This document shows positions 1 to 5,552 of a stretch of 11,458 bases of DNA, piece after piece. The stretch is from Planctomycetota bacterium. GTDB taxonomy: Bacteria > Planctomycetota > Planctomycetia > Pirellulales > Pirellulaceae. Positions within the stretch are counted from its first letter, which is position 1; the number at the start of each line of letters is the position of its first letter. Location of the stretch: the NCBI GenBank assembly GCA_029259935.1, contig JAJDEH010000380.1:1-11458 (forward strand), written 5' to 3'. The notes under the pieces were generated by a model. It searched no databases and was not told the DNA's origin. It was given only the letters and a program-made list of their open reading frames with translations. Position numbers and translations under genes: made by a program.

Positions 1-179
1 CTCTCACCAGGATCGAGCAGCGGCAACACGGCCTCGCGAGCCGCATGTTCGAGGAACCAGATCAGCCAGGGAGTACAAAGCACGGCCGGCATCTGCTCAT
101 CGGCAAAATCAATCACATGCTGTTCGGTTACGACGAACGACACCTCGCCGGTCTCGCCAATCTTCGGAACGCGTTTCAT
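1..179 (-). CDS. FlK-like hotdog thioesterase, N-terminal part (runs off window start)
   Basis: The 59 visible residues start at an ATG (177-179) with GGAG about 10 bases upstream. They resemble the N-terminus of fluoroacetyl-CoA thioesterase (FlK)-type hotdog proteins: a short first strand, then V-L-C-T-P at residues 33-37, then a helix W-F-L-E-H-A-A-R-E-A, then L-L-D-P-G-E. In FlK the catalytic Thr42 and Glu50 lie eight residues apart. Here Thr36 and Glu44 keep that spacing, so the acyl-CoA hydrolysis site is probably conserved. The FlK histidine (His76) would lie beyond the edge and cannot be checked. The substrate is unknown; most relatives are probably housekeeping acyl-CoA thioesterases, not fluoroacetate-detoxifying enzymes. 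It lies 130 bases downstream of a CoA-binding protein gene on the same strand. A TACAAT box (minus strand, 218-223) could give it a promoter of its own, but no -35 is evident. Confidence 0.75.
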   Translation of the reverse strand, partial: MKRVPKIGETGEVSFVVTEQHVIDFADEQMPAVLCTPWLIWFLEHAAREAVLPLLDPGE

Positions 180-309
180 TCCCGAGTGTCTCCAACTGGA
201 ATCGGATATTCCACTCCATTGTACATCAACCGAGTTGGCCGGAGATTCCGGGGAGCGCCGCTGGATGAGTTAGCCCGGCTGTTTCCGTGCCGGCCACCAT
301 GTGACCTCA

Positions 310-693
310 CTAGCGCGAATCGCTAGGCCTACGTGTGCCAAGATCGATAATGCTGCACGCAACGATTGGCTCAAGGTCCAACTGGCGGGCGCGATCCAAC
401 AGAACTTCGCTCTCGCTGCCGGGATTGAACCACAACTCGTCGCATCCCTTGGCGGCGATTTCTTCCAACAGCGTCATGCCAACGTCGGGCGGTAGGTAGA
501 CGCTGATCCGATCCAGTCGCTCGACCGGGACGTCACTCAGAGTTGGATAAACGTCCAGGCCTTCGATTTGACCGCCGCGCAAATTGACGGGATACACATC
601 GTAGCCTTGGCTCAAATGAGCCTGGACAGAACGGTTGCCGAACTTCGAGCGGTCGGCGCTTGCGCCCAGAATGGCGACCGTCGGTTTTGACAT
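310..693 (-). CDS. CoA-binding domain protein (small Rossmann fold, YccU-like)
   Basis: This 127-residue protein is about the usual size for stand-alone CoA_binding_2 (YccU-type) proteins. After a short first strand it has the nucleotide-binding turn G-A-S (residues 10-12), a helix, then Y-D-V-Y-P-V-N (31-37), the typical second strand of this fold. The later strand L-W-F-N-P-G (87-92) and the helix E-S-E-V-L-L-D-R-A lead to a final strand ending A-C-S-I-I. These proteins bind CoA but have no established reaction. The ATG at 693 is preferred because the Rossmann strand begins within a few residues. A GTG at 720 would add nine basic residues that the family does not need. The upstream HEAT-repeat gene ends 45 bases before this start on the same strand, so co-transcription is likely. 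Having a CoA binder beside an acyl-CoA thioesterase suggests, but does not show, a shared acyl-CoA role. Confidence 0.85.
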   Translation of the reverse strand: MSKPTVAILGASADRSKFGNRSVQAHLSQGYDVYPVNLRGGQIEGLDVYPTLSDVPVERLDRISVYLPPDVGMTLLEEIAAKGCDELWFNPGSESEVLLDRARQLDLEPIVACSIIDLGTRRPSDSR

Positions 694-738
694 GTGTTTC
701 TCACGGCTGCGGCGCGGCACGATTGTTGATCCGTGTCC

Positions 739-2028
739 CTACTCGTTTCGCGTAACTGACTTCTTGGACTTGCTCCGTTCCAAGTTCAGCCAGTTTTCCC
801 ACGCCTTCTGGTCAAAACCGAAACTCGTGCCGCCGGACAATTTGACGAGTGCATACAGCACTTGATTGTTGGGCACGCGGCGTGATATCACTTGCGGCTG
901 ATTGTTGGAAGAAAGCCCGGTACTGCTGAACGGGTTGCCTTCGGCACCCGTTGAGGGCTGCGCGACTTGCGTTTGCGACTGCGCTCCGCCCGGTGAGACA
1001 AAGGAGGTGGAAACGGGAGTTCCGGAACTGACATTCGCGGACGCGATGACCAAATGATGAGTCGTTACCAGCGCCTCAATTAGCGGAGCGATCGCTTCGG
1101 GGTCGTTCAGTTGCTCAAGCGCCGTGCCCGCGCGGTTGATCCGGACGTTGTTCGGATCCCGCAGGGCCTTGATATAGGCCGGCACGGCCAACGATGTTTT
1201 CGATCGCACGATCTGATCCACGCACGCATGGAAAACTTCTACGTCGGGATCATTCAGCGAGGTGTTGATTAGGGTGATCGCGGCGCTATTGCTCTCAATC
1301 TGCCCTAGCACGTCGACGTACATCAGCTTGACGCGCCGCATCGGTTCCGATTTAAGTTTCTCGCGCAGCGCGCGAACCGCGTCTTTGTCCTTGATGGCCA
1401 AGATCTGGCGCTGGGCCGCCGCCGCCCGCTCGGTCTCCAGCGCTTCGCGCCAGCGTTTGAGTTTGCCCATCCATTCCCGCTCGGCACGTTCCTTCTTATC
1501 GCGAACCTCCATCAACTCGACTTCCTGCGCCATCCGCCACTTACCTCGATAGCGGACATACCCGTCCGCTTTGCGCCGTTGCTGCCGGGTCATCCACTTG
1601 CCGTCGATTTGGGTAAATCCGAGACCGTGGCGAGCCTTGGTATGATCCGGATCGAGTTCGACGATTCGCCGCAGATGGGCCGTGCGATGCGCGACAAGGC
1701 GGCGTTCCAAACACCACTCGGCGAGACGCCATTGTTCTTCCACGCTGTCGCCGAAAGTGGGCGCGATCCGTTGGTACTCAAGCTCGGCCACCGGCTGGCG
1801 GACAAGGTCCTTGACTTGCGATCGCTTCAGGAGAATTTTGCCTCCACCCTGGGTACTCACCAGAAAGTCTTTTTGCGATCTATCCTTGGCGTTGAGCCAC
1901 TCGCCCTCGATTTGACCGCCGCCTTGGAGGACAAAAGTAAAGGTGTCCGCTTGTAGCGAACCGCTCACGGCGAGGGAGATGAGGACGCAAATGAATTGCG
2001 AGAGAAGGAGTTTCCAAAGGGGGGCCAC
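739..2028 (-). CDS. Secreted HEAT-repeat protein of planctomycete type
   Basis: 429 residues from the chosen GTG start. Residues 1-27 form a signal peptide: P-L-W-K, a hydrophobic core, then a cleavage site S-L-Q-A before D28. A beta-rich segment (28-75) follows, with Q-G-G-G-Q-I-E-G-E-W that looks like a small surface domain. Next is a helical stretch with L-D-P-D-H-T-K-A-R at about 125-133, and a W-rich, highly charged coiled-coil region (about 143-205) with two G-K-W motifs, a pattern I associate with planctomycetes. Alpha-helical HEAT-like units (about 205-325) then include N-D-P-D-V-E and R-D-P-N-N-V. A Ser/Gln/Gly-rich linker (about 330-385) precedes the end motif F-G-F-D-Q-K-A-W. The function is unknown; scaffolding outside the cytoplasm is inferred. 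A TTG at 2043 and a GTG at 2037 also open the frame, but only the GTG at 2028 has a good SD. It is probably first in a minus-strand unit with the CoA-binding gene. Confidence 0.8.
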   Translation of the reverse strand: MAPLWKLLLSQFICVLISLAVSGSLQADTFTFVLQGGGQIEGEWLNAKDRSQKDFLVSTQGGGKILLKRSQVKDLVRQPVAELEYQRIAPTFGDSVEEQWRLAEWCLERRLVAHRTAHLRRIVELDPDHTKARHGLGFTQIDGKWMTRQQRRKADGYVRYRGKWRMAQEVELMEVRDKKERAEREWMGKLKRWREALETERAAAAQRQILAIKDKDAVRALREKLKSEPMRRVKLMYVDVLGQIESNSAAITLINTSLNDPDVEVFHACVDQIVRSKTSLAVPAYIKALRDPNNVRINRAGTALEQLNDPEAIAPLIEALVTTHHLVIASANVSSGTPVSTSFVSPGGAQSQTQVAQPSTGAEGNPFSSTGLSSNNQPQVISRRVPNNQVLYALVKLSGGTSFGFDQKAWENWLNLERSKSKKSVTRNE

Positions 2029-2033
2029 GAAGT

Positions 2034-2039
2034 TCACCT
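2034..2039 (-). promoter_or_regulatory. Ribosome binding site deciding the HEAT gene start
   Basis: AGGTGA on the minus strand lies five bases before the GTG at 2028. It matches the anti-SD better than anything before the alternative TTG (2043) or GTG (2037) starts, and the signal peptide is intact from this start. Confidence 0.5.
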
Positions 2040-2099
2040 GCAAGTTGTTAGAACTGGTGGAAAGGGGATGAACAACAAGGCTGGCCTATTCACTCGTTC

Positions 2100-2129
2100 A
2101 GTATAGGGGCAATCGCGACCCTAACGCAA
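2100..2129 (-). promoter_or_regulatory. Candidate sigma-70-type promoter of the HEAT gene
   Basis: On the minus strand, TATACT (2100-2105) matches the -10 consensus at five of six bases. It lies 18 bases downstream of TTGCGT (2124-2129), a weak -35. Initiation near 2093 would give a leader of about 65 bases. Planctomycete promoter consensus is poorly known, so this is tentative. Confidence 0.3.
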
Positions 2130-2198
2130 TCTACTTTGGCGAACGGCAGTCAATTCGTCAAAAATGCCGCTCCAGAACTCGGAATTCAATTCATCTGG

Positions 2199-2222
2199 GC
2201 GTCTTTTGGGATGGCAAGACGC
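2199..2222. repeat. Inverted repeat, 7-bp arms
   Basis: GCGTCTT (2199-2205) and AAGACGC (2216-2222) are perfect inverted arms separated by ten bases. No T-tract follows on either strand, so it does not look like an intrinsic terminator. It sits mid-way between two divergent genes, where an operator could lie. Chance cannot be excluded. Confidence 0.4.
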
Positions 2223-2325
2223 GAAAAGGTTCTTCTTTCCGCCAAGATCTCGACGGCCTTAACTTGCTATCGGCTCACGGCGATGACACATTGAGAGCAA
2301 CCCGTAAAACAGCGCGGGCACCAGC

Positions 2326-2380
2326 ATCCGGGACATTTGATTTCAGGATTTGAAATTGTTTCGAGATTCGATTCCCGGAT
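2326..2380. repeat. Nested inverted repeats before the beta-helix gene
   Basis: The outer arms ATCCGGGA (2326-2333) and TCCCGGAT (2373-2380) are perfect 8-bp inverted repeats. Inside them ATTTCA (2340-2345) and TGAAAT (2351-2356) form a second 6-bp inverted repeat with a 5-base loop. The structure ends 26 bases before the ribosome binding site. It could be an operator or a leader RNA fold; which of these cannot be told from sequence. Confidence 0.45.
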
Positions 2381-2406
2381 TTTGAGTTTTCCAACATCTG
2401 ACGAGC

Positions 2407-2412
2407 GAGGAG
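2407..2412 (+). promoter_or_regulatory. Ribosome binding site of the beta-helix gene
   Basis: GAGGAG lies six bases before the ATG at 2419. It is a strong Shine-Dalgarno match and fixes that start. Confidence 0.8.
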
Positions 2413-2418
2413 TCAACC

Positions 2419-3645
2419 ATGAAGCGTGCATCCGTTGTAGTTGGTATGTCGATAATCCTAGCGGGATTGCTACTGACCCAACTGTCTTGGAGCGACGACG
2501 CGGCAAGCGAGAAAACTGGTTTACCCGGTGCGAGACCGGTTATCGAAGCAGCCGAATTCCCCAGTTTGCAGGCGGCCTTGGATGCGATTCCCGCCGAAGG
2601 CGGGCTCGTACGAATTCCGCCGGGCACGTTCGAGATTCTTCAGCCGCTGGTCATCCGCGTGGAAGATGTAACCATTGAAGGGTCGGGAACCGCGACGCAC
2701 ATCAAGAATGTGGGCGTCACCGGCCTGCCGGCGTTGATGTTGGCCCATCCGGATGCCGCCAGCGACAAGAATTCGCGACTATGGCGAATCCGTCTGGCGA
2801 ACTTTCGGATAACGGGTAATGAAAAGAGCGGACATGGAATTGTGGCGGAAGGGATTAACGAAATACTGATTGACGGCGTAACGGTCAGCTATCACGGCGG
2901 CGACGGTATCGTCTTGGACCACTGCTACGAAGATCCCCGTGTTTGCGACTCGTTGATTACTTACAACAAGGGGACGGGATTGAATTTGAAGGGCTGCCAC
3001 GACATCGTGGTGTCGTCGAATCAGTTTGAGGAAAACCAGGACGCGTTGCACTGCATCGACGGCTTTAATTTGTGTATGACGGGAAACTGCCTGGACGACC
3101 ACTTGGGGAACGGCGTCGTCATTGAAAACACCTACGGCAGCGTTGTGTCAGGCAACATGATCGAGGAATGCAACGGCAACGCCATCATCCTGGATCGCGA
3201 CTGCTATGGCGACACGCTCAGCGCCAACATCATCGCCCACAACGGCGGTGGAATCGATTTGCGAGACGCCCATGGTTGCGCGGTTTCGGCCAACACGTTT
3301 ACGCTCATGAAAACCGACGCCTTGCGAATCGGACCCAATAGCGGACGCATCGCCGTTAGTGGCAACTGCTTTTCGAATAGCTATATCGGCGACGGCGCGC
3401 AGAAGAGGGGCACCGACGATCTGACCGCGGCGGGAATCGTTCTGCATGGAACTCGGGATGTCAATGTGAGCGGCAACGTGTTCTCTGGTGTGGAACCGAA
3501 GGCTATTGAACTAGAGGGAGAGGCGAATTTGAAAGTGCTGGTGGCCGATAATGTCTTGGTCGACGTCGAAAGCGATCACGGGCAACTGAAGGAGTCGCTG
3601 GTCACGGATAACTTGGCTGGAAGCAAAGTGCCCCAAGGCGAGTAG
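2419..3645 (+). CDS. Secreted right-handed parallel beta-helix protein (pectate lyase-3/NosD-like)
   Basis: 408 residues. The N-terminus has K-R, a hydrophobic core (about 6-22) and a likely signal peptidase site near W-S before D26-D27, so the protein is exported. The mature protein opens with F-P-S-L-Q-A-A-L-D-A-I (47-57) and V-R-I-P-P-G-T-F (64-71), the typical start of pectate-lyase-3-type helices. From about residue 120 to 395 there are roughly ten short beta-helix coils recognisable by recurring G-N-x-I/F and S-x-N turns, for example V-S-S-N-Q-F, M-T-G-N-C-L, V-S-G-N-M-I, L-S-A-N-I-I, V-S-A-N-T-F and V-S-G-N-C-F. Such proteins bind or cleave polysaccharides, or serve as surface scaffolds. 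I see no conserved lyase or hydrolase active site that I can assign, so catalysis is not claimed. Cysteines are more frequent than usual for an exported beta-helix. The next gene follows after 103 bases on the same strand and may be co-transcribed. Confidence 0.85.
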   Translation: MKRASVVVGMSIILAGLLLTQLSWSDDAASEKTGLPGARPVIEAAEFPSLQAALDAIPAEGGLVRIPPGTFEILQPLVIRVEDVTIEGSGTATHIKNVGVTGLPALMLAHPDAASDKNSRLWRIRLANFRITGNEKSGHGIVAEGINEILIDGVTVSYHGGDGIVLDHCYEDPRVCDSLITYNKGTGLNLKGCHDIVVSSNQFEENQDALHCIDGFNLCMTGNCLDDHLGNGVVIENTYGSVVSGNMIEECNGNAIILDRDCYGDTLSANIIAHNGGGIDLRDAHGCAVSANTFTLMKTDALRIGPNSGRIAVSGNCFSNSYIGDGAQKRGTDDLTAAGIVLHGTRDVNVSGNVFSGVEPKAIELEGEANLKVLVADNVLVDVESDHGQLKESLVTDNLAGSKVPQGE

Positions 3646-3701
3646 TTGGCGAATGTGCCACGGTTGTCGGATCACACCTTTTCGACGACACTGACCCATG
3701 C

Positions 3702-3723
3702 GGCTCAAGCATCGGCTTGAGCC
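3702..3723 (+). repeat. Intercistronic hairpin, 9-bp stem
   Basis: GGCTCAAGC (3702-3710) and GCTTGAGCC (3715-3723) pair perfectly around the tetraloop ATCG. No T-run follows on either strand, so it is not a canonical intrinsic terminator. Lying between two same-strand genes, it may stabilise or attenuate the transcript. Confidence 0.55.
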
Positions 3724-3738
3724 CATTCGAAATTGTGC

Positions 3739-3742
3739 GGAG
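3739..3742 (+). promoter_or_regulatory. Ribosome binding site of the membrane protein gene
   Basis: GGAG lies six bases before the ATG at 3749. The block GGAGTCAA(G/C) matches the one before the beta-helix gene with the same spacing. It favours 3749 over the in-frame ATG at 3698, which lies beside the hairpin and has no such site. Confidence 0.65.
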
Positions 3743-3748
3743 TCAAGA

Positions 3749-4495
3749 ATGAGCAAAGAATTAGCGCCAGACAGCGAATCCGACGACTCGGATACCGATT
3801 TTCAATTGGATAAGAAGCGGATATTCCTGGTCCCGTATCCTAAGTTCATTTTCCTTTATCCAACTTTTCTGATGTCCATCGTCTGCACGGTCCTGCTGTT
3901 CTGGAAGGGTTACGACCAAGTAGGACCGAACGATGTGATGCCGGTCGTTTTGACGTACATCTTTTTGGCAATCCTGTTGCTCAACTTGGTTGTGTTGGTG
4001 TTCGATTTCCCTCGTGCGAGTTGGCTGATTTTAATCTTCTTCGTGATCTCGATCGCCTTGGGGCTAACTCTGATGTTTACGTATTATCCCAGCCTGCTTC
4101 CGATCGCGACGGAGTGGATTACTTCGCTGCGACCCGTCGCCAACACGACGTTTTTCGCTTGTTGTTCTTCCATCATGGGGTTCATGTACTTCCTGGTATT
4201 CATTAGCCGCTGGTTGAACTACTGGGAACTGCGGCCCAATGAACTGCTACACCACCACGGCGTTCTCAGCGACCTCAAGCGATACCCGGCACCGAACATG
4301 CGAGTCGACAAGGAAGTCAACGACGTCTTCGAGTACCTGCTGTTGGGATCGGGGAGATTGATTTTTCAGCCCAGCAGCGAACGGCGCGCCATCATTCTGG
4401 ACAATGTGCCGTTTGTAAGCCTGAAGGAAAGGCGGATCAAGAAGATTTTGTCTTCCATTCAAGTTCGAGTGCGAACTGGTCCCAGTACGGAGTGA
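3749..4495 (+). CDS. Four-helix membrane protein with possible C-terminal PH-like domain
   Basis: 248 residues of unrecognised family. An acidic, Ser/Asp-rich cytoplasmic start (1-20) is followed by four hydrophobic helices at about 34-53, 63-85, 92-113 and 133-155. The soluble tail (156-240) begins W-E-L-R-P-N-E-L-L-H-H-H-G-V-L and later has G-S-G-R-L-I-F-Q and I-I-L-D-N-V. This alternation of short strands after a membrane anchor resembles bacterial PH (DUF304/bPH2-like) domains, though the match is by eye only. Acidic N-terminus and tail would then both face the cytoplasm, consistent with an even number of helices. There is no signal peptide and no catalytic motif. The function is unknown. 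It may share a transcript with the beta-helix gene, but the intervening hairpin could separate them. It converges with the EEP-family gene, whose stop lies 43 bases away. Confidence 0.75.
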   Translation: MSKELAPDSESDDSDTDFQLDKKRIFLVPYPKFIFLYPTFLMSIVCTVLLFWKGYDQVGPNDVMPVVLTYIFLAILLLNLVVLVFDFPRASWLILIFFVISIALGLTLMFTYYPSLLPIATEWITSLRPVANTTFFACCSSIMGFMYFLVFISRWLNYWELRPNELLHHHGVLSDLKRYPAPNMRVDKEVNDVFEYLLLGSGRLIFQPSSERRAIILDNVPFVSLKERRIKKILSSIQVRVRTGPSTE

Positions 4496-4519
4496 GCGAT
4501 CGGTACGCTTGCGTATTGG

Positions 4520-4540
4520 TCGCGGAGCGAACAACGACTA
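4520..4540. repeat. Copy 1 of a short dispersed palindromic repeat
   Basis: TCGCGGAGCGA (4520-4530) followed by CGACTA (4535-4540) is shared with 10662-10683, with the same 4-base gap between the two blocks. The arms TCGC and GCGA form an inverted repeat around GGA. This copy lies between convergent genes and overlaps the TAG stop of the EEP-family gene. Confidence 0.5.
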
Positions 4541-5263
4541 TTTCAAAATGAATTCGGCCACCAGCGGTAGATGATCCGATGCCTGGCGGGCGACGCGTGT
4601 ACGCGAAGCGAATCCATGGTCGACTTGCAGTTCGCCGCGAAAGTAGATTCGGTCCAGCGGCCGCATCGGCAAGATGGCGGGAAATGTTCTGACTAGGCCG
4701 GCCGCGCAGTTGAACTGGGCCGGCTCCATAATCTGACGGCCCAGATTGGCCCACACGTCGTTGAAGTCGCCCGCCGCGATGACTGGCGTGTTCTTATGGG
4801 TTCGCTTGAGTAACTGGCAGTCGAGCATCCGCCGCAATTGGATTCGGCGTTCGTACGCCGCCAGCCCAAGGTGAAAATTGAAAATCAGGATCGTGTGCAC
4901 ATGGCCGCCAAATCGCAACCGGCAGTGCGCGGCAAGCCCTCGGCGGCGTTTCTTTAGCGGGATCGTCAAATCCAGATCGTGAACGTCTGACAGCGGGAAT
5001 CGGCTGAGGATGGCGTTGCCGTAGTGCCCCTCTTTCAACGCCACATTCGGCTGAAATGCACGATGAGGCATTTCCAGCGCGTCACCGAGCGTATCGACCT
5101 GACGATCTCTCCGCGATCTGGGAACTCCGTCATCGACTTCTTGCAGCAAGACGATATCAGGATTGCAATGGGAAATCGTCTCGATGATGCGTTCCGGGCG
5201 GTAACGGCGGTCGACGCCGCCAATTCCCTTGTGAATGTTGTAGGTCATCAACCGAAAACGCAT
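4538..5263 (-). CDS. YbhP-like endonuclease/exonuclease/phosphatase family protein
   Basis: 241 residues with every landmark of the EEP (DNase I-like, Mg2+-dependent phosphodiesterase) fold in order: T-Y-N-I-H (Asn9), L-L-Q-E-V (Glu42), G-N-A-I-L-S-R (82-88), N-F-H-L-G (Asn129, His131), G-D-F-N-D (Asp166, Asn168), L-D-R-I-Y (Asp204) and S-D-H-L-P-L (Asp230, His231). All metal-binding and catalytic positions look intact, so an active hydrolase is expected. The opening I-H-K-G and the R-T-F-P before L-D-R-I-Y match E. coli YbhP, which is encoded beside cardiolipin synthase ClsB, so a phospholipid-type substrate is possible; nucleic acid cannot be excluded. There is no signal peptide, so it is cytoplasmic. 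The ATG start has no clear SD. It is transcribed alone and diverges from the MuiA-family gene. Confidence 0.9.
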   Translation of the reverse strand: MRFRLMTYNIHKGIGGVDRRYRPERIIETISHCNPDIVLLQEVDDGVPRSRRDRQVDTLGDALEMPHRAFQPNVALKEGHYGNAILSRFPLSDVHDLDLTIPLKKRRRGLAAHCRLRFGGHVHTILIFNFHLGLAAYERRIQLRRMLDCQLLKRTHKNTPVIAAGDFNDVWANLGRQIMEPAQFNCAAGLVRTFPAILPMRPLDRIYFRGELQVDHGFASRTRVARQASDHLPLVAEFILK

Positions 5264-5552
5264 CGCGGAGCCGATCTGGGTAATCTACTGGGTGAATGCT
5301 ATTGAACCTGAGTCAAATCAGCTACCAACGAGAGCGAAATTTTGGGACCCACGAAGGCCCGAATTGGTCCTATCTTCGATAGCGATGCCGTTTCGTCAAG
5401 AAGCCTTCCCGATGTACTCGCGACGAGCGAAACGCCCCAATGGACATTGCGTGGTTACAAATCCGTTACAGACTTCGGGTTGAACAAACCGGCCCTTTCG
5501 TGCGAAATAGGGTTGGATGATTCAACCATTTCGTCGCAAGGAGTATTTTATC
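5264..5552. other. Divergent intergenic region, 289 bp
   Basis: It lies between the EEP-family gene (minus) and the MuiA-family gene (plus), so it should hold promoters for both, but no pair of boxes stands out. A small hairpin CTATC/GATAG with a TTC loop lies at 5370-5382. I see no gene in it. Confidence 0.5.
5538..5543 (+). promoter_or_regulatory. Ribosome binding site of the MuiA-family gene
   Basis: AAGGAG lies nine bases before the ATG at 5553. It decides against the in-frame ATG at 5517, from which the frame would read through this site before the signal peptide. Confidence 0.75.

Larger units (their letters stand above)
2029..2418. other. Divergent intergenic region, 390 bp
   Basis: The region lies between the minus-strand HEAT gene and the plus-strand beta-helix gene. 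It holds no convincing open frame. It contains the candidate minus promoter (2100-2129), two inverted-repeat structures (2199-2222 and 2326-2380), and the ribosome binding site of the beta-helix gene (2407-2412). I cannot name a plus-strand promoter with confidence. Confidence 0.6.

Noticed and set aside
45..326. Plus-strand 93-codon frame at the window start
   Set aside because: It is antisense to the thioesterase, which has clear family motifs on the other strand.
1083..1100. GCGGAGCGATCGCTTCGG, partly matching the palindromic repeat and containing GCGATCGC
   Set aside because: It lies within the HEAT-repeat coding sequence (P-E-A-I-A-P), lacks the following CGACTA block and is explained by codon content.
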